Source: Comamonadaceae bacterium (GTDB lineage: Bacteria; Pseudomonadota; Gammaproteobacteria; Burkholderiales; Burkholderiaceae_C). From it: a DNA stretch of 64,000 nt. The stretch covers positions 1-64,000 of the forward strand of contig CANGPN010000005.1 in assembly GCA_947456305.1 (NCBI GenBank), in the 5' to 3' direction. Below, one piece after another: positions 29,712-38,817 of this stretch. Made by a program: the position numbers and the translations under genes. The notes beneath the pieces were generated by a model, which saw nothing but the letters and a program-made list of their open reading frames with translations, did not search any database and was not told the origin of the DNA. The first letter of the stretch is position 1. Every line of letters begins with the position of its first letter.

Positions 29712-30728
29712 ATGGTCACCACCTCGACAGATTTGCTTGCTGACATATTAAGCAGTGACCAACGCATGCAGCGCCGGGCCATGGCCAAAGCCATCACCTT
29801 GCTGGAATCGACCCGCGCCGATCACCGCGCGCAGGCAGACCATTTATTGACGCAATTGCTGCCGCATACCGGCCAAAGTTTGCGCATCGGGCTCAGCGGT
29901 GTGCCGGGTGTGGGCAAAAGCACATTGATTGAAACACTGGGCCTGTGGTTGATTGCACAAGGCCACAGGGTTGCTGTGCTGGCGATTGACCCGTCGTCCA
30001 GCGTTTCAGGCGGTTCCATTTTGGGCGACAAAACCCGCATGGAACATTTGTCGGTCCACCCTTCGGCCTTTATACGGCCCAGCCCAAGCAGCGGCACGTT
30101 GGGCGGTGTGGCCGAAAAAACCCGCGAATGCATGCTGGTGTGTGAGGCAGCCGGTTACGACATCGTCATTGTTGAAACTGTGGGTGTGGGCCAAAGCGAA
30201 ACAGCCGTGGCAGGCATGACAGATATGTTTGTATTGATGCAATTGCCGAATGCAGGCGACGATTTGCAGGCCATCAAAAAAGGTGTCATGGAATTGGCAG
30301 ACCTGATTTTGATCAACAAGTCTGATATTGATGAAGATGCTGCAACTCGCGCGCAGTCTTTCATTCAAAGTGCGCTGCATTTGCTGGGCGGCCACCACCC
30401 ATCGGGCGAGGCCTTGGTGTGGCAGGCCGAGGTCATGCGCCTGAGCGCTTTGAACGGCGATGGTGTGAATGCATTGTGGGACAAGGTTTTGCGTTTCAAG
30501 CAATTGCAAACCGATGGCGGACAATGGCTGCAACGGCGGCAGACGCAGGCACTGACATGGATGAACGAGCGTATTCAGTCAGGCTTGAAAGACGCTTTCA
30601 CACAGCACGCAGGCGTTGCTGCAGTACTGTCACACATGCAACAGGAAGTACTCGCCGGACGTATAGCAGCGTCCACAGCCGCACGACAATTGCTGGCTTT
30701 GGCATCCCGGCCCGTGGCTGAAAGCTAA
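29712..30728 (+). CDS. meaB: Methylmalonyl-CoA mutase-associated GTPase MeaB
   Basis: A 338-aa G3E-family P-loop GTPase (also called ArgK). It shows GVPGVGKST (P-loop at about 63-71), the Mg2+ region VLAIDPSSSVSGGSILGDKTRM, VETVGVGQSE and the base-recognition motif NKSD. MeaB protects and reloads the B12 cofactor of methylmalonyl-CoA mutase, whose gene is 21 bp upstream. The C-terminal dimerisation arm is present. Length and context are standard. Confidence 0.95.
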   Translation: MVTTSTDLLADILSSDQRMQRRAMAKAITLLESTRADHRAQADHLLTQLLPHTGQSLRIGLSGVPGVGKSTLIETLGLWLIAQGHRVAVLAIDPSSSVSGGSILGDKTRMEHLSVHPSAFIRPSPSSGTLGGVAEKTRECMLVCEAAGYDIVIVETVGVGQSETAVAGMTDMFVLMQLPNAGDDLQAIKKGVMELADLILINKSDIDEDAATRAQSFIQSALHLLGGHHPSGEALVWQAEVMRLSALNGDGVNALWDKVLRFKQLQTDGGQWLQRRQTQALTWMNERIQSGLKDAFTQHAGVAAVLSHMQQEVLAGRIAASTAARQLLALASRPVAES

Positions 30729-30752
30729 TAAGAAAACCAAAGAGGATTTGAT

Positions 30753-32285
30753 ATGCAGGAAATCATTCATCAACTGGAAGAAAAGCGTGCAGCAGCACGC
30801 TTAGGCGGCGGCGAAAAACGCATTGCCGCGCAGCACAGCAAAGGCAAGCTCACGGCCCGCGAACGCCTGGAGGTGTTACTGGATGAAGGCACGTTTGAAG
30901 AATGGGACATGTTTGTCGAGCACCGTTGTACAGACTTCGGCATGCAAGACAGCAAAATTCCCGGCGACGGTGTGGTCACCGGCTACGGCATGATCAACGG
31001 TCGACTGGTGTTTGTGTACAGCCAGGATTTCACGGTGTATGGCGGTGCACTCTCTGAGAGCCATGCTGAAAAAATTTGCAAGATCATGGACCAGGCCATG
31101 AAAGTCGGCGCACCAGTCATCGGCTTGAATGACTCGGGTGGCGCACGTATTCAAGAGGGTGTGGCTTCACTCGGTGGTTATGCCGAAGTGTTCCAGCGCA
31201 ATGTGATGGCCAGCGGTGTTGTGCCGCAAATCAGCATGATCATGGGCCCGTCGGCCGGTGGCGCGGTGTATTCACCTGCATTGACTGACTTCATCTTCAT
31301 GGTGAAAGACAGCTCGTATATGTTTGTCACCGGACCGGATGTGGTGAAGACCGTGACCCACGAAGAAGTGAGTGCCGAAGAGTTGGGCGGCGCCATCACC
31401 CACACCACCAAAAGCGGCGTTGCCGACTTGGCGTTCAACAACGATGTCGAAGCATTGTTGATGCTGCGCCGCTTATACAACTACCTGCCTTTGAACAACC
31501 GCGAAAAACCACCGGTGCGCCCCAGCGGCGACCCGACCGATCGCATGGACTTGAGCCTGGACACCCTGGTGCCCGACAACCCCAACATGCCTTACGACAT
31601 GAAAGAGTTGATCCTCAAAACCGTGGACGACGGTGACTTTTTCGAACTGCAACCCGAATACGCGAAAAACATACTCATAGGTTTTGCGCGCATGGCCGGA
31701 CAAACCGTGGGCATCGTTGCCAACCAACCTTTGGTGCTGGCCGGTTGTTTGGATATCAAGAGCTCGATCAAAGCAGGGCGTTTTGTGCGGTTTTGCGATG
31801 CGTTCAATATTCCCGTCATTACTTTTGTGGATGTGCCGGGTTTCATGCCGGGTACCAGCCAAGAGTTTGGCGGCATCATCAAACACGGTGCCAAATTGTT
31901 GTATGCCTACGCAGAATGCACCGTGCCGAAAATCACCGTCATCACGCGCAAGGCCTATGGCGGCGCTTACGACGTGATGGCCTCCAAGCATTTGCGCGGT
32001 GATGTCAACTTCGCCTGGCCGCATGCGGAGATTGCAGTCATGGGTGCCAAGGGCGCAGTGGAAATTATTTTCCGCGAAGACAAAGGCGACCCGGAAAAGC
32101 TCGCGGCCAAAGAAGCCGAATACAAAGCGCGGTTTGCCAACCCGTTTGTCGCAGGAGCGCGTGGCTTTATCGATGACGTGATATTGCCCAGCGAAACCCG
32201 CAAACGCATTTGCCGCTCATTGGTGATGTTGAAAGACAAAAAAGTAGAGAACCCGTGGCGCAAGCACGGCAATATTCCGCTGTGA
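30753..32285 (+). CDS. Propionyl-CoA carboxylase beta subunit (carboxyltransferase)
   Basis: A 510-aa carboxyltransferase that moves CO2 from biotin to propionyl-CoA, giving methylmalonyl-CoA. Both crotonase-like halves are complete: [19 protein letters not shown] and [19 protein letters not shown] in the first, and [19 protein letters not shown] and [18 protein letters not shown] in the second. There is a GAGG-type site 10 bp before the ATG. The alpha subunit follows after a 191-bp gap that holds a duplicated start of that gene. Acyl-CoA specificity is inferred from the mutase and epimerase neighbours. Confidence 0.94.
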   Translation: MQEIIHQLEEKRAAARLGGGEKRIAAQHSKGKLTARERLEVLLDEGTFEEWDMFVEHRCTDFGMQDSKIPGDGVVTGYGMINGRLVFVYSQDFTVYGGALSESHAEKICKIMDQAMKVGAPVIGLNDSGGARIQEGVASLGGYAEVFQRNVMASGVVPQISMIMGPSAGGAVYSPALTDFIFMVKDSSYMFVTGPDVVKTVTHEEVSAEELGGAITHTTKSGVADLAFNNDVEALLMLRRLYNYLPLNNREKPPVRPSGDPTDRMDLSLDTLVPDNPNMPYDMKELILKTVDDGDFFELQPEYAKNILIGFARMAGQTVGIVANQPLVLAGCLDIKSSIKAGRFVRFCDAFNIPVITFVDVPGFMPGTSQEFGGIIKHGAKLLYAYAECTVPKITVITRKAYGGAYDVMASKHLRGDVNFAWPHAEIAVMGAKGAVEIIFREDKGDPEKLAAKEAEYKARFANPFVAGARGFIDDVILPSETRKRICRSLVMLKDKKVENPWRKHGNIPL

Positions 32286-32355
32286 TGTTGATGCACTATG
32301 CATGTATGGTTCGCGCTGGCTTAGATGGCCCGGGCGTTTTAGAAGGAAATATTTA

Positions 32356-32484
32356 ATGTTTAACAAAATTTTGATCGCTAATCGGGGTGACCAGCCGCGA
32401 AGCGGCGCAGCAGCGGAGCTAAATTGCAAGGTGCGCGTAGCGCACGCAGGCGATTTCAACTCGATGGAGATAACCCATGTTTAA
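32356..32484 (+). pseudogene. Truncated duplicate of the pccA start, now an upstream ORF
   Basis: A 42-codon frame with its own AAGGAA site and ATG at 32356. Its first 11 residues, [11 protein letters not shown], nearly match those of the true carboxylase alpha subunit ([11 protein letters not shown]); 30 of 35 bases agree between 32356-32390 and 32477-32511. After that it runs into an unrelated palindromic segment and stops at 32484, 8 bases inside pccA. It is either a dead remnant of a duplication or a translated leader peptide coupled to pccA. It is too short to be an enzyme. Confidence 0.7.
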
Positions 32485-32521
32485 AAAAATACTGATTGCT
32501 AATCGAGGTGAAATCGCCTGC
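32394..32521. repeat. Palindromic insert and inverted repeat around the pccA start
   Basis: Two short hairpins, GCCGC-GAA-GCGGC (32394-32406) and GTGCGC-GTA-GCGCAC (32431-32445), are followed by a 20-bp segment (32446-32465). That segment is an inverted copy, 19 of 20 bases, of pccA codons at 32502-32521. The 36-nt loop between the arms contains the pccA ribosome-binding site (GGAGA, 32466-32470) and ATG (32477). In mRNA the arms could pair and display or mask the start. Confidence 0.75.
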
Positions 32522-34522
32522 CGCGTGATCGCCACCGCCCGCCGCATGGGCGTTGCCACGGTCGCTGTTTACTCCGAAGCAGACCGCAACGCGCGTTTTG
32601 TGGCACTGGCTGATGAAGCCGTGCACATCGGCCCGGCGGCCAGCCGTGAAAGCTATTTGGTGGCAGACAAAATCATTGCAGCCGCCAAACAAACCGGCGC
32701 ACAAGCCATTCACCCGGGCTATGGTTTTTTGAGTGAGAACGAAGATTTCGCCAAACGCAGCGAAGAGCAAGGCATCATCTTCATCGGCCCCAAGCACGAA
32801 GCCATCGCAGCCATGGGCGACAAAATTGCATCCAAAAAATTGGCGGCACTTGCCAAGGTCAACACCATTCCCGGCGTGAACGAAGCCATTGAAACACCTG
32901 AGAAAGCGGTGGATATCGCCAAGAGCATTGGTTATCCGGTGATGATCAAAGCGTCAGCCGGTGGCGGCGGCAAAGGTTTGCGCGTGGCCTACAACGACAA
33001 AGAAGCGCACGAAGGCTTCGCCTCTTGCCGCAACGAAGCGCGCAACAGTTTTGGCGATGACCGGGTCTTCATTGAAAAATTTGTCGAAGAGCCGCGTCAT
33101 ATTGAAATTCAGTTGCTAGGAGACGCGCATGGCAACGTGGTGTTTTTGAATGAGCGCGAATGCTCTATTCAACGCCGTCACCAAAAAGTGATTGAAGAAG
33201 CGCCGTCGCCTTTCATCAGCGATGAAACCCGCGCCGCCATGGGCGCGCAAGCCGTGGCCTTGGCCAAAGCGGTGAAATACCAAAGCGCAGGCACGGTGGA
33301 GTTCGTGGTCGGCAAAGACCAGAGTTTTTATTTCCTTGAAATGAATACCCGTTTGCAGGTCGAGCACCCGGTCACCGAATGCATCACGGGGTTGGATTTG
33401 GTCGAGTGGATGATTCGTGTGGCTGCGGGTGAAAAACTGCCATTCGCGCAAGCCGATATACAGCGCAACGGTTGGTCTATCGAGTGCCGCATCAACGCCG
33501 AAGACCCGTTCCGCAATTTCCTGCCGTCTACCGGTCGCTTGATTCGCTTTCAACCGCCCGAGCAAACCATGGTGCAAGCCGACACCAGCAAACTCTTGGG
33601 TGTGCGGGTGGATACCGGCGTGCAAGAGGGCGGCGAAATTTCCATGCATTACGACTCCATGATCGCCAAGTTGATCGTGCATGGACGTGACCGCAACGAC
33701 GCGATTCACAAAATGCGCGAAGCCTTGAACGGTTTTGTCATTCGTGGCATCAGCTCCAATATTCCGTTTCAAGCGGCGCTGCTGGCGCACCCGGATTTCG
33801 TCAGCGGCAATTTCAACACCGGTTTTATCGCCGAGCATTTCGGCAAAGGTTTTCATGCTGAAGATGTGCCGCATGCCGACCACGATTTTTTGGTGGCGCT
33901 GGCCGCGTTTGTGCGACGCAAATCACGCGAGCGCGCTGCTTCACTCAGCGGCCAGTTACCGGGCTACGACGTGAAGGTGGGACAGAAATACGCCGTCATC
34001 ACTTTGGATGCCAAAGGCGAACACGCATTCACTGAGGTGGAAGTTGATGATGCGGCTGGACGCGGTAACGCTGTCATCAAGGTCAACGGTAAAGACTACG
34101 TCATACACAGCAACTCGCGCTTGAACGATATCGCGATTGAAGGTACGGTGAACGGCCAGCCTTTCACCGCGCAAGTCGAGCGCGGTTCGGCCAAAAACCC
34201 GTTGGTTTTGCAAATTCAACACCATGGCAGACGCATTGATGCGCTGGTGGTATCACCTCGCATGGCCGAGTTGTACCGCCAGATGCCATTCAAAGCGCCG
34301 CCTGATCTCAGTCGTTTTGTGTTGTCGCCCATGCCAGGTCTGCTGGTGGATGTGGCCGTGACTGTCGGACAAAAAGTGCAGGCTGGTGAGCGCGTGGCTG
34401 TCATTGAAGCCATGAAGATGGAAAACGTGTTGTTCGCAGCTGCTGATGGCGTGGTGAAGAGCGTGATGGCGGCCAAAGGCGAGTCGTTGACGGTGGATCA
34501 GGTGATTGTGGAGTTCGCATGA
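32477..34522 (+). CDS. pccA: Propionyl-CoA carboxylase alpha subunit (biotin carboxylase/carrier)
   Basis: A 681-aa protein with an N-terminal biotin-carboxylase ATP-grasp domain ([37 protein letters not shown]), a linker/BT domain and a C-terminal biotinyl domain with the biotinylated lysine K647 in EAMKMENVL. It charges biotin with bicarbonate for the beta subunit encoded just upstream. The start at 32477 has a GGAGA site and the standard [16 protein letters not shown]. Its 5' region is unusual because of the duplicated leader and inverted repeat. The stop overlaps the next gene by 4 bp. Propionyl- rather than acetyl-CoA specificity is inferred from context. Confidence 0.95.
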   Translation: MFKKILIANRGEIACRVIATARRMGVATVAVYSEADRNARFVALADEAVHIGPAASRESYLVADKIIAAAKQTGAQAIHPGYGFLSENEDFAKRSEEQGIIFIGPKHEAIAAMGDKIASKKLAALAKVNTIPGVNEAIETPEKAVDIAKSIGYPVMIKASAGGGGKGLRVAYNDKEAHEGFASCRNEARNSFGDDRVFIEKFVEEPRHIEIQLLGDAHGNVVFLNERECSIQRRHQKVIEEAPSPFISDETRAAMGAQAVALAKAVKYQSAGTVEFVVGKDQSFYFLEMNTRLQVEHPVTECITGLDLVEWMIRVAAGEKLPFAQADIQRNGWSIECRINAEDPFRNFLPSTGRLIRFQPPEQTMVQADTSKLLGVRVDTGVQEGGEISMHYDSMIAKLIVHGRDRNDAIHKMREALNGFVIRGISSNIPFQAALLAHPDFVSGNFNTGFIAEHFGKGFHAEDVPHADHDFLVALAAFVRRKSRERAASLSGQLPGYDVKVGQKYAVITLDAKGEHAFTEVEVDDAAGRGNAVIKVNGKDYVIHSNSRLNDIAIEGTVNGQPFTAQVERGSAKNPLVLQIQHHGRRIDALVVSPRMAELYRQMPFKAPPDLSRFVLSPMPGLLVDVAVTVGQKVQAGERVAVIEAMKMENVLFAAADGVVKSVMAAKGESLTVDQVIVEFA

Positions 34523-35001
34523 GCAGACCGTTTCAGGTGCTGGGGATTCAGCAAATCGCCATCGGTGCGACTGACAAAAAAGCCTTGCAAAAACTCTGGG
34601 TGGAGTTATTCGGTTTGCAAGTCACCGGGCAATTTTCCTCAGAGCGCGAAAACGTGGATGAAGACATTTGTGCCATCGGCAGCGGGCCGTTCAAGGTGGA
34701 AGTGGACTTGATGCAACCCTTGGATTTGGACAAAAAACCGGCGGTGCACACCACGCCTCTAAACCACATCGGCTTGTGGATAGACAAACTCCCCGAGGCG
34801 GTGGAGTGGCTAACGGCACAAGGTTTGCGTTTTGCACCCGGCGGTATCCGCAAAGGCGCGGCCGGTTTTGATATTTGCTTTGTGCACCCCAAAGGCAATG
34901 AAGAGTTCCCGATCAGCGGCGAAGGCGTGTTGATTGAGTTGGTGCAAGCGCCGCCTGAGGTGGTCAATGCGTTTGCGGCGTTGGCAGCAGATAGCCATTA
35001 A
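34519..35001 (+). CDS. Methylmalonyl-CoA epimerase-like VOC protein
   Basis: A 160-aa VOC protein coupled to pccA by ATGA and so well placed to be the epimerase linking (S)- to (R)-methylmalonyl-CoA. Compared with characterised epimerases, the expected metal-ligand positions read Q12 (IQQIAIG, where H is usual), E61 (FKVEVDL), H83 (LNHIGLW) and E140 (VLIELVQ). It may therefore be a divergent epimerase or a VOC enzyme with another role in the pathway. There is no other epimerase candidate in the operon. Confidence 0.75.
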   Translation: MSRPFQVLGIQQIAIGATDKKALQKLWVELFGLQVTGQFSSERENVDEDICAIGSGPFKVEVDLMQPLDLDKKPAVHTTPLNHIGLWIDKLPEAVEWLTAQGLRFAPGGIRKGAAGFDICFVHPKGNEEFPISGEGVLIELVQAPPEVVNAFAALAADSH

Positions 35002-35091
35002 GGCCATTGATGGGTGGTACTCAAACTCAGATTTTCTAAAGCCTGGGTTTTCATCAAAAGCCATGGCCTGCGAGATAGGCCGTGCGTTTGT

Positions 35092-35685
35092 TTAATCTTC
35101 TGAGTGAGCCGTTTGTGCTTTGGCGCGCGCCAGCGCAGCCTCTACGCGGCTTTGTTTGTGTGTCTCAGGCAGACTGGGCGCAGCGACGACAGGCGCAGAC
35201 AAACGCGCTTGTCTGGCCGCATACCGTTGCCTCGCTTGCTCAGCTTCTGATTCAGACCAAGCGGCCCAACCGGTGGTGTCGCCGCTGGCGTTTTCCACAT
35301 GCATGCAATCAACAGGGCAAACAGGTAAACACAGTTCACAGCCCGTGCATGCAGACTCAATGACAGTGTGCATGCGTTTGTGCGTGCCGATGATGGCGTC
35401 TACCGGGCAGGCTTCAATACATAAGGTACAGCCTATGCACCAGTTCTCGTCAATCCACACCACACTGCGCGACGCTTCCATGCCGTGTTCCGGATTGAGA
35501 GGTTTGTAGGTCAGTTGCGTGACCGCTGCCAGACGGTGTATGCCTTCATCGCCGCCGGGAGGACATTGGTTGATGGCCGCTTCACCGGCAGCGATGGCAT
35601 CCGCATAAGCCGCGCAATCCGGGTAGCCGCAACGCGTGCACTGCGTTTGCGGCAACACATCCAGAATGCGCCCGACCAATGTCAC
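35092..35685 (-). CDS. rnfB: RnfB-like Fe-S cluster protein
   Basis: A 197-aa protein with an N-terminal four-cysteine Fe-S motif ([16 protein letters not shown], then NQCPPGG) and two 4Fe-4S ferredoxin repeats ([16 protein letters not shown] and [16 protein letters not shown]). The C-terminal tail is alanine/arginine-rich. It lacks the N-terminal membrane helix of canonical RnfB, so it is probably the soluble RnfB-like form often found alone in Betaproteobacteria. No other rnf genes are nearby. It starts 5 bp after the PHB depolymerase stop on the same strand, so the two may share a transcript. Confidence 0.88.
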   Translation of the reverse strand: MTLVGRILDVLPQTQCTRCGYPDCAAYADAIAAGEAAINQCPPGGDEGIHRLAAVTQLTYKPLNPEHGMEASRSVVWIDENWCIGCTLCIEACPVDAIIGTHKRMHTVIESACTGCELCLPVCPVDCMHVENASGDTTGWAAWSESEAEQARQRYAARQARLSAPVVAAPSLPETHKQSRVEAALARAKAQTAHSED

Positions 35686-35690
35686 TGCAT

Positions 35691-37061
35691 TCAGGCAGTC
35701 GCGCGGCGCCTGCTGTTTGTAGCCGTAGTTTTGGCCTTGGCAGGGATTTTGGCAGTCGCTCTGACTGCAGGTTTTTTCACTGCAGCTTTTTTAGCCTTGG
35801 GCTGGTGCGCTTGTATGAAAGCCACGATTTCCGGGTAGACCAGATCGCGCCAACGCCGTCCGCTGAAAATGCCGTAATGGCCTGCACCTTTGACCTCGTA
35901 ATGGTGCTTGTCTTCGGTAGGAATACCCGCACACAGTTTCAAAGCCGCTTTGGTCTGGCCTGAGCCGGAGATGTCGTCGAGTTCACCTTCGACAGTCAAC
36001 AAAGCGCAGCCTGTGATGTCTTGCGGACGCACGCGCTCTATCTTGCCGGTCTCCGAGCGCACATCCCAGGTGCCACGCACAAGTTTGAAATCCTGAAACA
36101 CGGTGGCAATGGTTTCCAAGTAGTAATCGGCGTCCATGTCCAGCACAGCGTTGTATTCGTCATAAAACTGGCGGTGCTGTTCGGCGCTGGCGTCATCGCC
36201 CTTGATCAGGTCTTTGAAATAGTCATAGTGACTGTTCATGTGCCGGTCAGGGTTCATCGCCACGAAGCCAGAGTGTTGCAAAAAGCCGGGGTAAACGCGA
36301 CGCCCGGCGCCTGGGAAACTGGCCGGTACGCGGTAAATGACGTTGTTCTCGAACCAGTCGTAGCTCTTGTTCATGGCCAGGTTGTTGACGGCGGTCGGCG
36401 ATTTGGTCGCGTCAATCGGGCCGCCCATCATGGTCATGCTGAGGGGCAGGGTTTCACCCCGGCTGGCCATCAAAGAGACCGCAGCCAGTACAGGCACGGT
36501 GGGTTGGCACACGCTGATCACATGGCAATGGCCTTGGGTGGACTGAATGTGACGGATGAATTCCTGCACGTAATTGACATAGTCGTCGAGGTGAAATTCA
36601 CCTTCACTCAGGGGCACCAGACGCGCATTTTTCCAGTCGGTGATGTAAACCTTGTGATCCTTTAACAATTGGCGAACAGTGTCGCGCAGCAGCGTGGCGT
36701 AGTGGCCGGAGAGGGGCGCCACCACCAGCACGGCTGGCATGTCGTGCAGGCTTTGCAGGGTTTCGACGTTGTCGCTGAAGCGTTTGAAACGCAGTAAATC
36801 GCAAAAAGGCTTGTTGACTTCGATATGTTCTTGCACTGCCACATCCGAGCCATGGATATGCACCGATTGGATGCCGAAGGCCGGTTTGACATAGTCTTTG
36901 CCCAGGCGGTACATCAGGTCGTAGGAAGCGGATATGCGCTGCACCAGAGGGTTTTGCGCGAAGGGTGACACCGGGTTGGCCAGCATCTTGGAAGACGCTT
37001 GAGCAAATTCGGCAAAGGGTTCCATCAACGCCCGTTGGGCTTCATAGAATTGGTAAAGCAT
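35691..37061 (-). CDS. phaZ: Intracellular polyhydroxyalkanoate depolymerase
   Basis: A 456-aa enzyme that mobilises stored poly-3-hydroxybutyrate. The start ([15 protein letters not shown]) is the family start; a longer frame upstream is not needed. The nucleophile is a cysteine, C185 in ISVCQPTVP, as in Ralstonia PhaZ1 (Cys183), and other family segments ([35 protein letters not shown], the histidine in [13 protein letters not shown]) are intact. The last 35 or so residues form a lysine/alanine-rich, histone-H1-like tail ([16 protein letters not shown]...). This implies that the host makes PHB. Tail function is unknown; granule or DNA contact is possible. Confidence 0.93.
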   Translation of the reverse strand: MLYQFYEAQRALMEPFAEFAQASSKMLANPVSPFAQNPLVQRISASYDLMYRLGKDYVKPAFGIQSVHIHGSDVAVQEHIEVNKPFCDLLRFKRFSDNVETLQSLHDMPAVLVVAPLSGHYATLLRDTVRQLLKDHKVYITDWKNARLVPLSEGEFHLDDYVNYVQEFIRHIQSTQGHCHVISVCQPTVPVLAAVSLMASRGETLPLSMTMMGGPIDATKSPTAVNNLAMNKSYDWFENNVIYRVPASFPGAGRRVYPGFLQHSGFVAMNPDRHMNSHYDYFKDLIKGDDASAEQHRQFYDEYNAVLDMDADYYLETIATVFQDFKLVRGTWDVRSETGKIERVRPQDITGCALLTVEGELDDISGSGQTKAALKLCAGIPTEDKHHYEVKGAGHYGIFSGRRWRDLVYPEIVAFIQAHQPKAKKAAVKKPAVRATAKIPAKAKTTATNSRRRATA

Positions 37062-37196
37062 GGCTGTGACCTCACTATGTGTTTGTTGCAATGCAATATA
37101 ACAGCTGAAACGCACTTCTTGCTGACATGCTGTCACTCTTGCAAGCCTGGCGTAGGGCCGACAGCTCAAAATGCGGTTAACTCAGGGAGCAATTGA

Positions 37197-38051
37197 TTGA
37201 ATGCACCGAATTTGACACCCGACACGCCTGAATCCGCTCAAAAACCGCTGCCAGTCATGTTTTTGGGTCACGGCAGCCCGATGAATGCCATCGAAGACAA
37301 CGAATACCGCCGCAGTTGGGTTGAAATGGGCTCCCAATTCGGCCCGGGACAGCGCTGGCCGACGCCAAGATTGATTTTGTGTGTTTCTGCCCATTGGCTG
37401 ACCACCGGATGGCAGATCACGGCAGATCAAAAGCCGCGAACCATTCATGATTTCGGCGGTTTTCCCCAGGCCTTGTTTGACCAGCAATACCCTGCGCCGG
37501 GCGATCCTGCTGAAGCGCAAGCGATTGCGAATCTGCTCAGTCCTGCACCCGATGGCCATAGCGTGACTTTGAGCAGCGATTGGGGCTTGGACCACGGCAG
37601 CTGGTCGGTGCTTAAACCCATGTTTCCTCAAGCGAATATTCCAGTGTTGCAACTCAGCATGGATTACGCGCGCCCAGTCGCCGATCACTTTGCCATAGGA
37701 CGGCAATTGCAAACACTTCGCCGCCAAGGCGTGTTCATCGTCGCCAGCGGCAACACGGTACACAATCTTCGCGCCATGCAAATGCGCATGGGCAACCAAG
37801 AGGCGCTGGAATGGGCGCGCAGTTTTGATGACTGGGTGGCCGCGCGTATTTCTGCCGGTGAACGAGAAACGCTGGTCGATTTTCAGAAGCGCGGTCAGGA
37901 AGCCTCTCTCGCTCATCCTAGTTTTGAGCATTACCTGCCTTTGCTTTACGCAGCAGGCGCTGTCACGGAAGAGGACAAAGTGAGTTATTTCAACACCAGT
38001 TTTCAGCTGGGCTCTATCGCCATGCGCTCGGTGGTGTGGGACAGCGTCTGA
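37197..38051 (+). CDS. YgiD/DODA-type extradiol dioxygenase-family protein
   Basis: A 284-aa class-III extradiol ring-cleavage dioxygenase-fold protein of the YgiD (4,5-DOPA dioxygenase) group. The start is a TTG at 37197 behind AGGGAG at 37183. Metal-site and active-site histidines are in FLGHGSPMNAI, VSAHWLTTGW and HGSWSVLKPMFP, and ASGNTVHNLR is the usual later motif. Family members cleave catechol-like rings in vitro; the physiological substrate is often unknown. It is divergent from phaZ and convergent with the dehalogenase gene. A hairpin lies just after its stop. Confidence 0.87.
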   Translation: MNAPNLTPDTPESAQKPLPVMFLGHGSPMNAIEDNEYRRSWVEMGSQFGPGQRWPTPRLILCVSAHWLTTGWQITADQKPRTIHDFGGFPQALFDQQYPAPGDPAEAQAIANLLSPAPDGHSVTLSSDWGLDHGSWSVLKPMFPQANIPVLQLSMDYARPVADHFAIGRQLQTLRRQGVFIVASGNTVHNLRAMQMRMGNQEALEWARSFDDWVAARISAGERETLVDFQKRGQEASLAHPSFEHYLPLLYAAGAVTEEDKVSYFNTSFQLGSIAMRSVVWDSV

Positions 38052-38054
38052 GAT

Positions 38055-38082
38055 GTTCAACTGCCACTAAGGGCAGTTGAAC
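38055..38082. terminator. Hairpin between convergent genes
   Basis: A perfect 11-bp stem (38055-38065 with 38072-38082) and 6-nt loop lie between the convergent YgiD-like and dehalogenase genes. There is no T tract on either strand, so it is a terminator-like or mRNA-stabilising structure rather than a textbook intrinsic terminator. Confidence 0.5.
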
Positions 38083-38102
38083 CTTGACAGTGCACAAGCG
38101 GT

Positions 38103-38807
38103 TTAAGCGCAGCCCAGTTGCGTCGCCAAATCCATCAAGTCAGCGGCTGAATAATCCATGGGCGATTTAGCTACCGATTCACCCAAGCCCGGGCCGTGTT
38201 CGTCGGGTCTGGCGATGAAAGCGGTTTTCAGACCGGCCCGCGCTGCCGCCACCAAATCGTCCGAGTGCGCCGCCACCATCATGGTTTCTTCAGTTGTAAA
38301 GCCGAGCGCCGCCGCAGAGGCCTGGTAAACAATGGCTTGCGGTTTGTAGTCGCGCGCGATTTCAGCGCCGGTGATGGCGTCCCAATGCCAGTGGTTGTGT
38401 CTGGCCAGATTGACCATCAAACCGATGTGACCATTGGAGCAGGGCGCCAACACAAATTGTTGCCGCAACCGAGTCAATCCTTGCTGCACTTCCGCCCATT
38501 GGTCCAACCGGTGCCAGCCTAGGTTCAGTTGTTGGCGGGTTGCTTCGTCTACTTGCTGCCAGCCCAGGCGCTCGAGCACGATATCCAGATTGCCCCGGTG
38601 TAATTCGTCCAGTTTGCAAAAACCGCGCTGGCCGCTGCGCACTTTTTCCATGGCCGGCTGGTACTCGTTACGCCAGTCGTCAGCAAAAGCATGCCAGTCG
38701 GTGCTCAGACCCAGCGGCGACAGCAGCATTTTGGCCTCATGCGCAATGCTGCTGCGCCAGTCGACCAGGGTACCGAAAACGTCAAAAATCAGTGCTTTGA
38801 TGGCCAT
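38103..38807 (-). CDS. Haloacid dehalogenase, type II
   Basis: A 234-aa HAD-superfamily hydrolase. The nucleophile is D9 in LIFDVFGTLVDW, followed by motif II in PCSNGH, motif III lysine in RDYKPQAIVY and motif IV HSDDLVAAARAGLKTAFI. This matches L-2-haloacid dehalogenases, which form 2-hydroxyacids from 2-haloacids. Many genomic members act on other small substrates, so the natural substrate is unproven. It is followed on the same strand by nothing within reach and preceded (10 bp) by the aminotransferase gene, likely one transcript. Confidence 0.85.
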   Translation of the reverse strand: MAIKALIFDVFGTLVDWRSSIAHEAKMLLSPLGLSTDWHAFADDWRNEYQPAMEKVRSGQRGFCKLDELHRGNLDIVLERLGWQQVDEATRQQLNLGWHRLDQWAEVQQGLTRLRQQFVLAPCSNGHIGLMVNLARHNHWHWDAITGAEIARDYKPQAIVYQASAAALGFTTEETMMVAAHSDDLVAAARAGLKTAFIARPDEHGPGLGESVAKSPMDYSAADLMDLATQLGCA

Positions 38808-38817
38808 GTCCCCGCCT

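Noticed and set aside
32217-32459. 80-aa leftward frame upstream of pccA
   Set aside because: It is produced by the palindromic segment and the reverse of the pccB end and pccA leader; no start signal or family.
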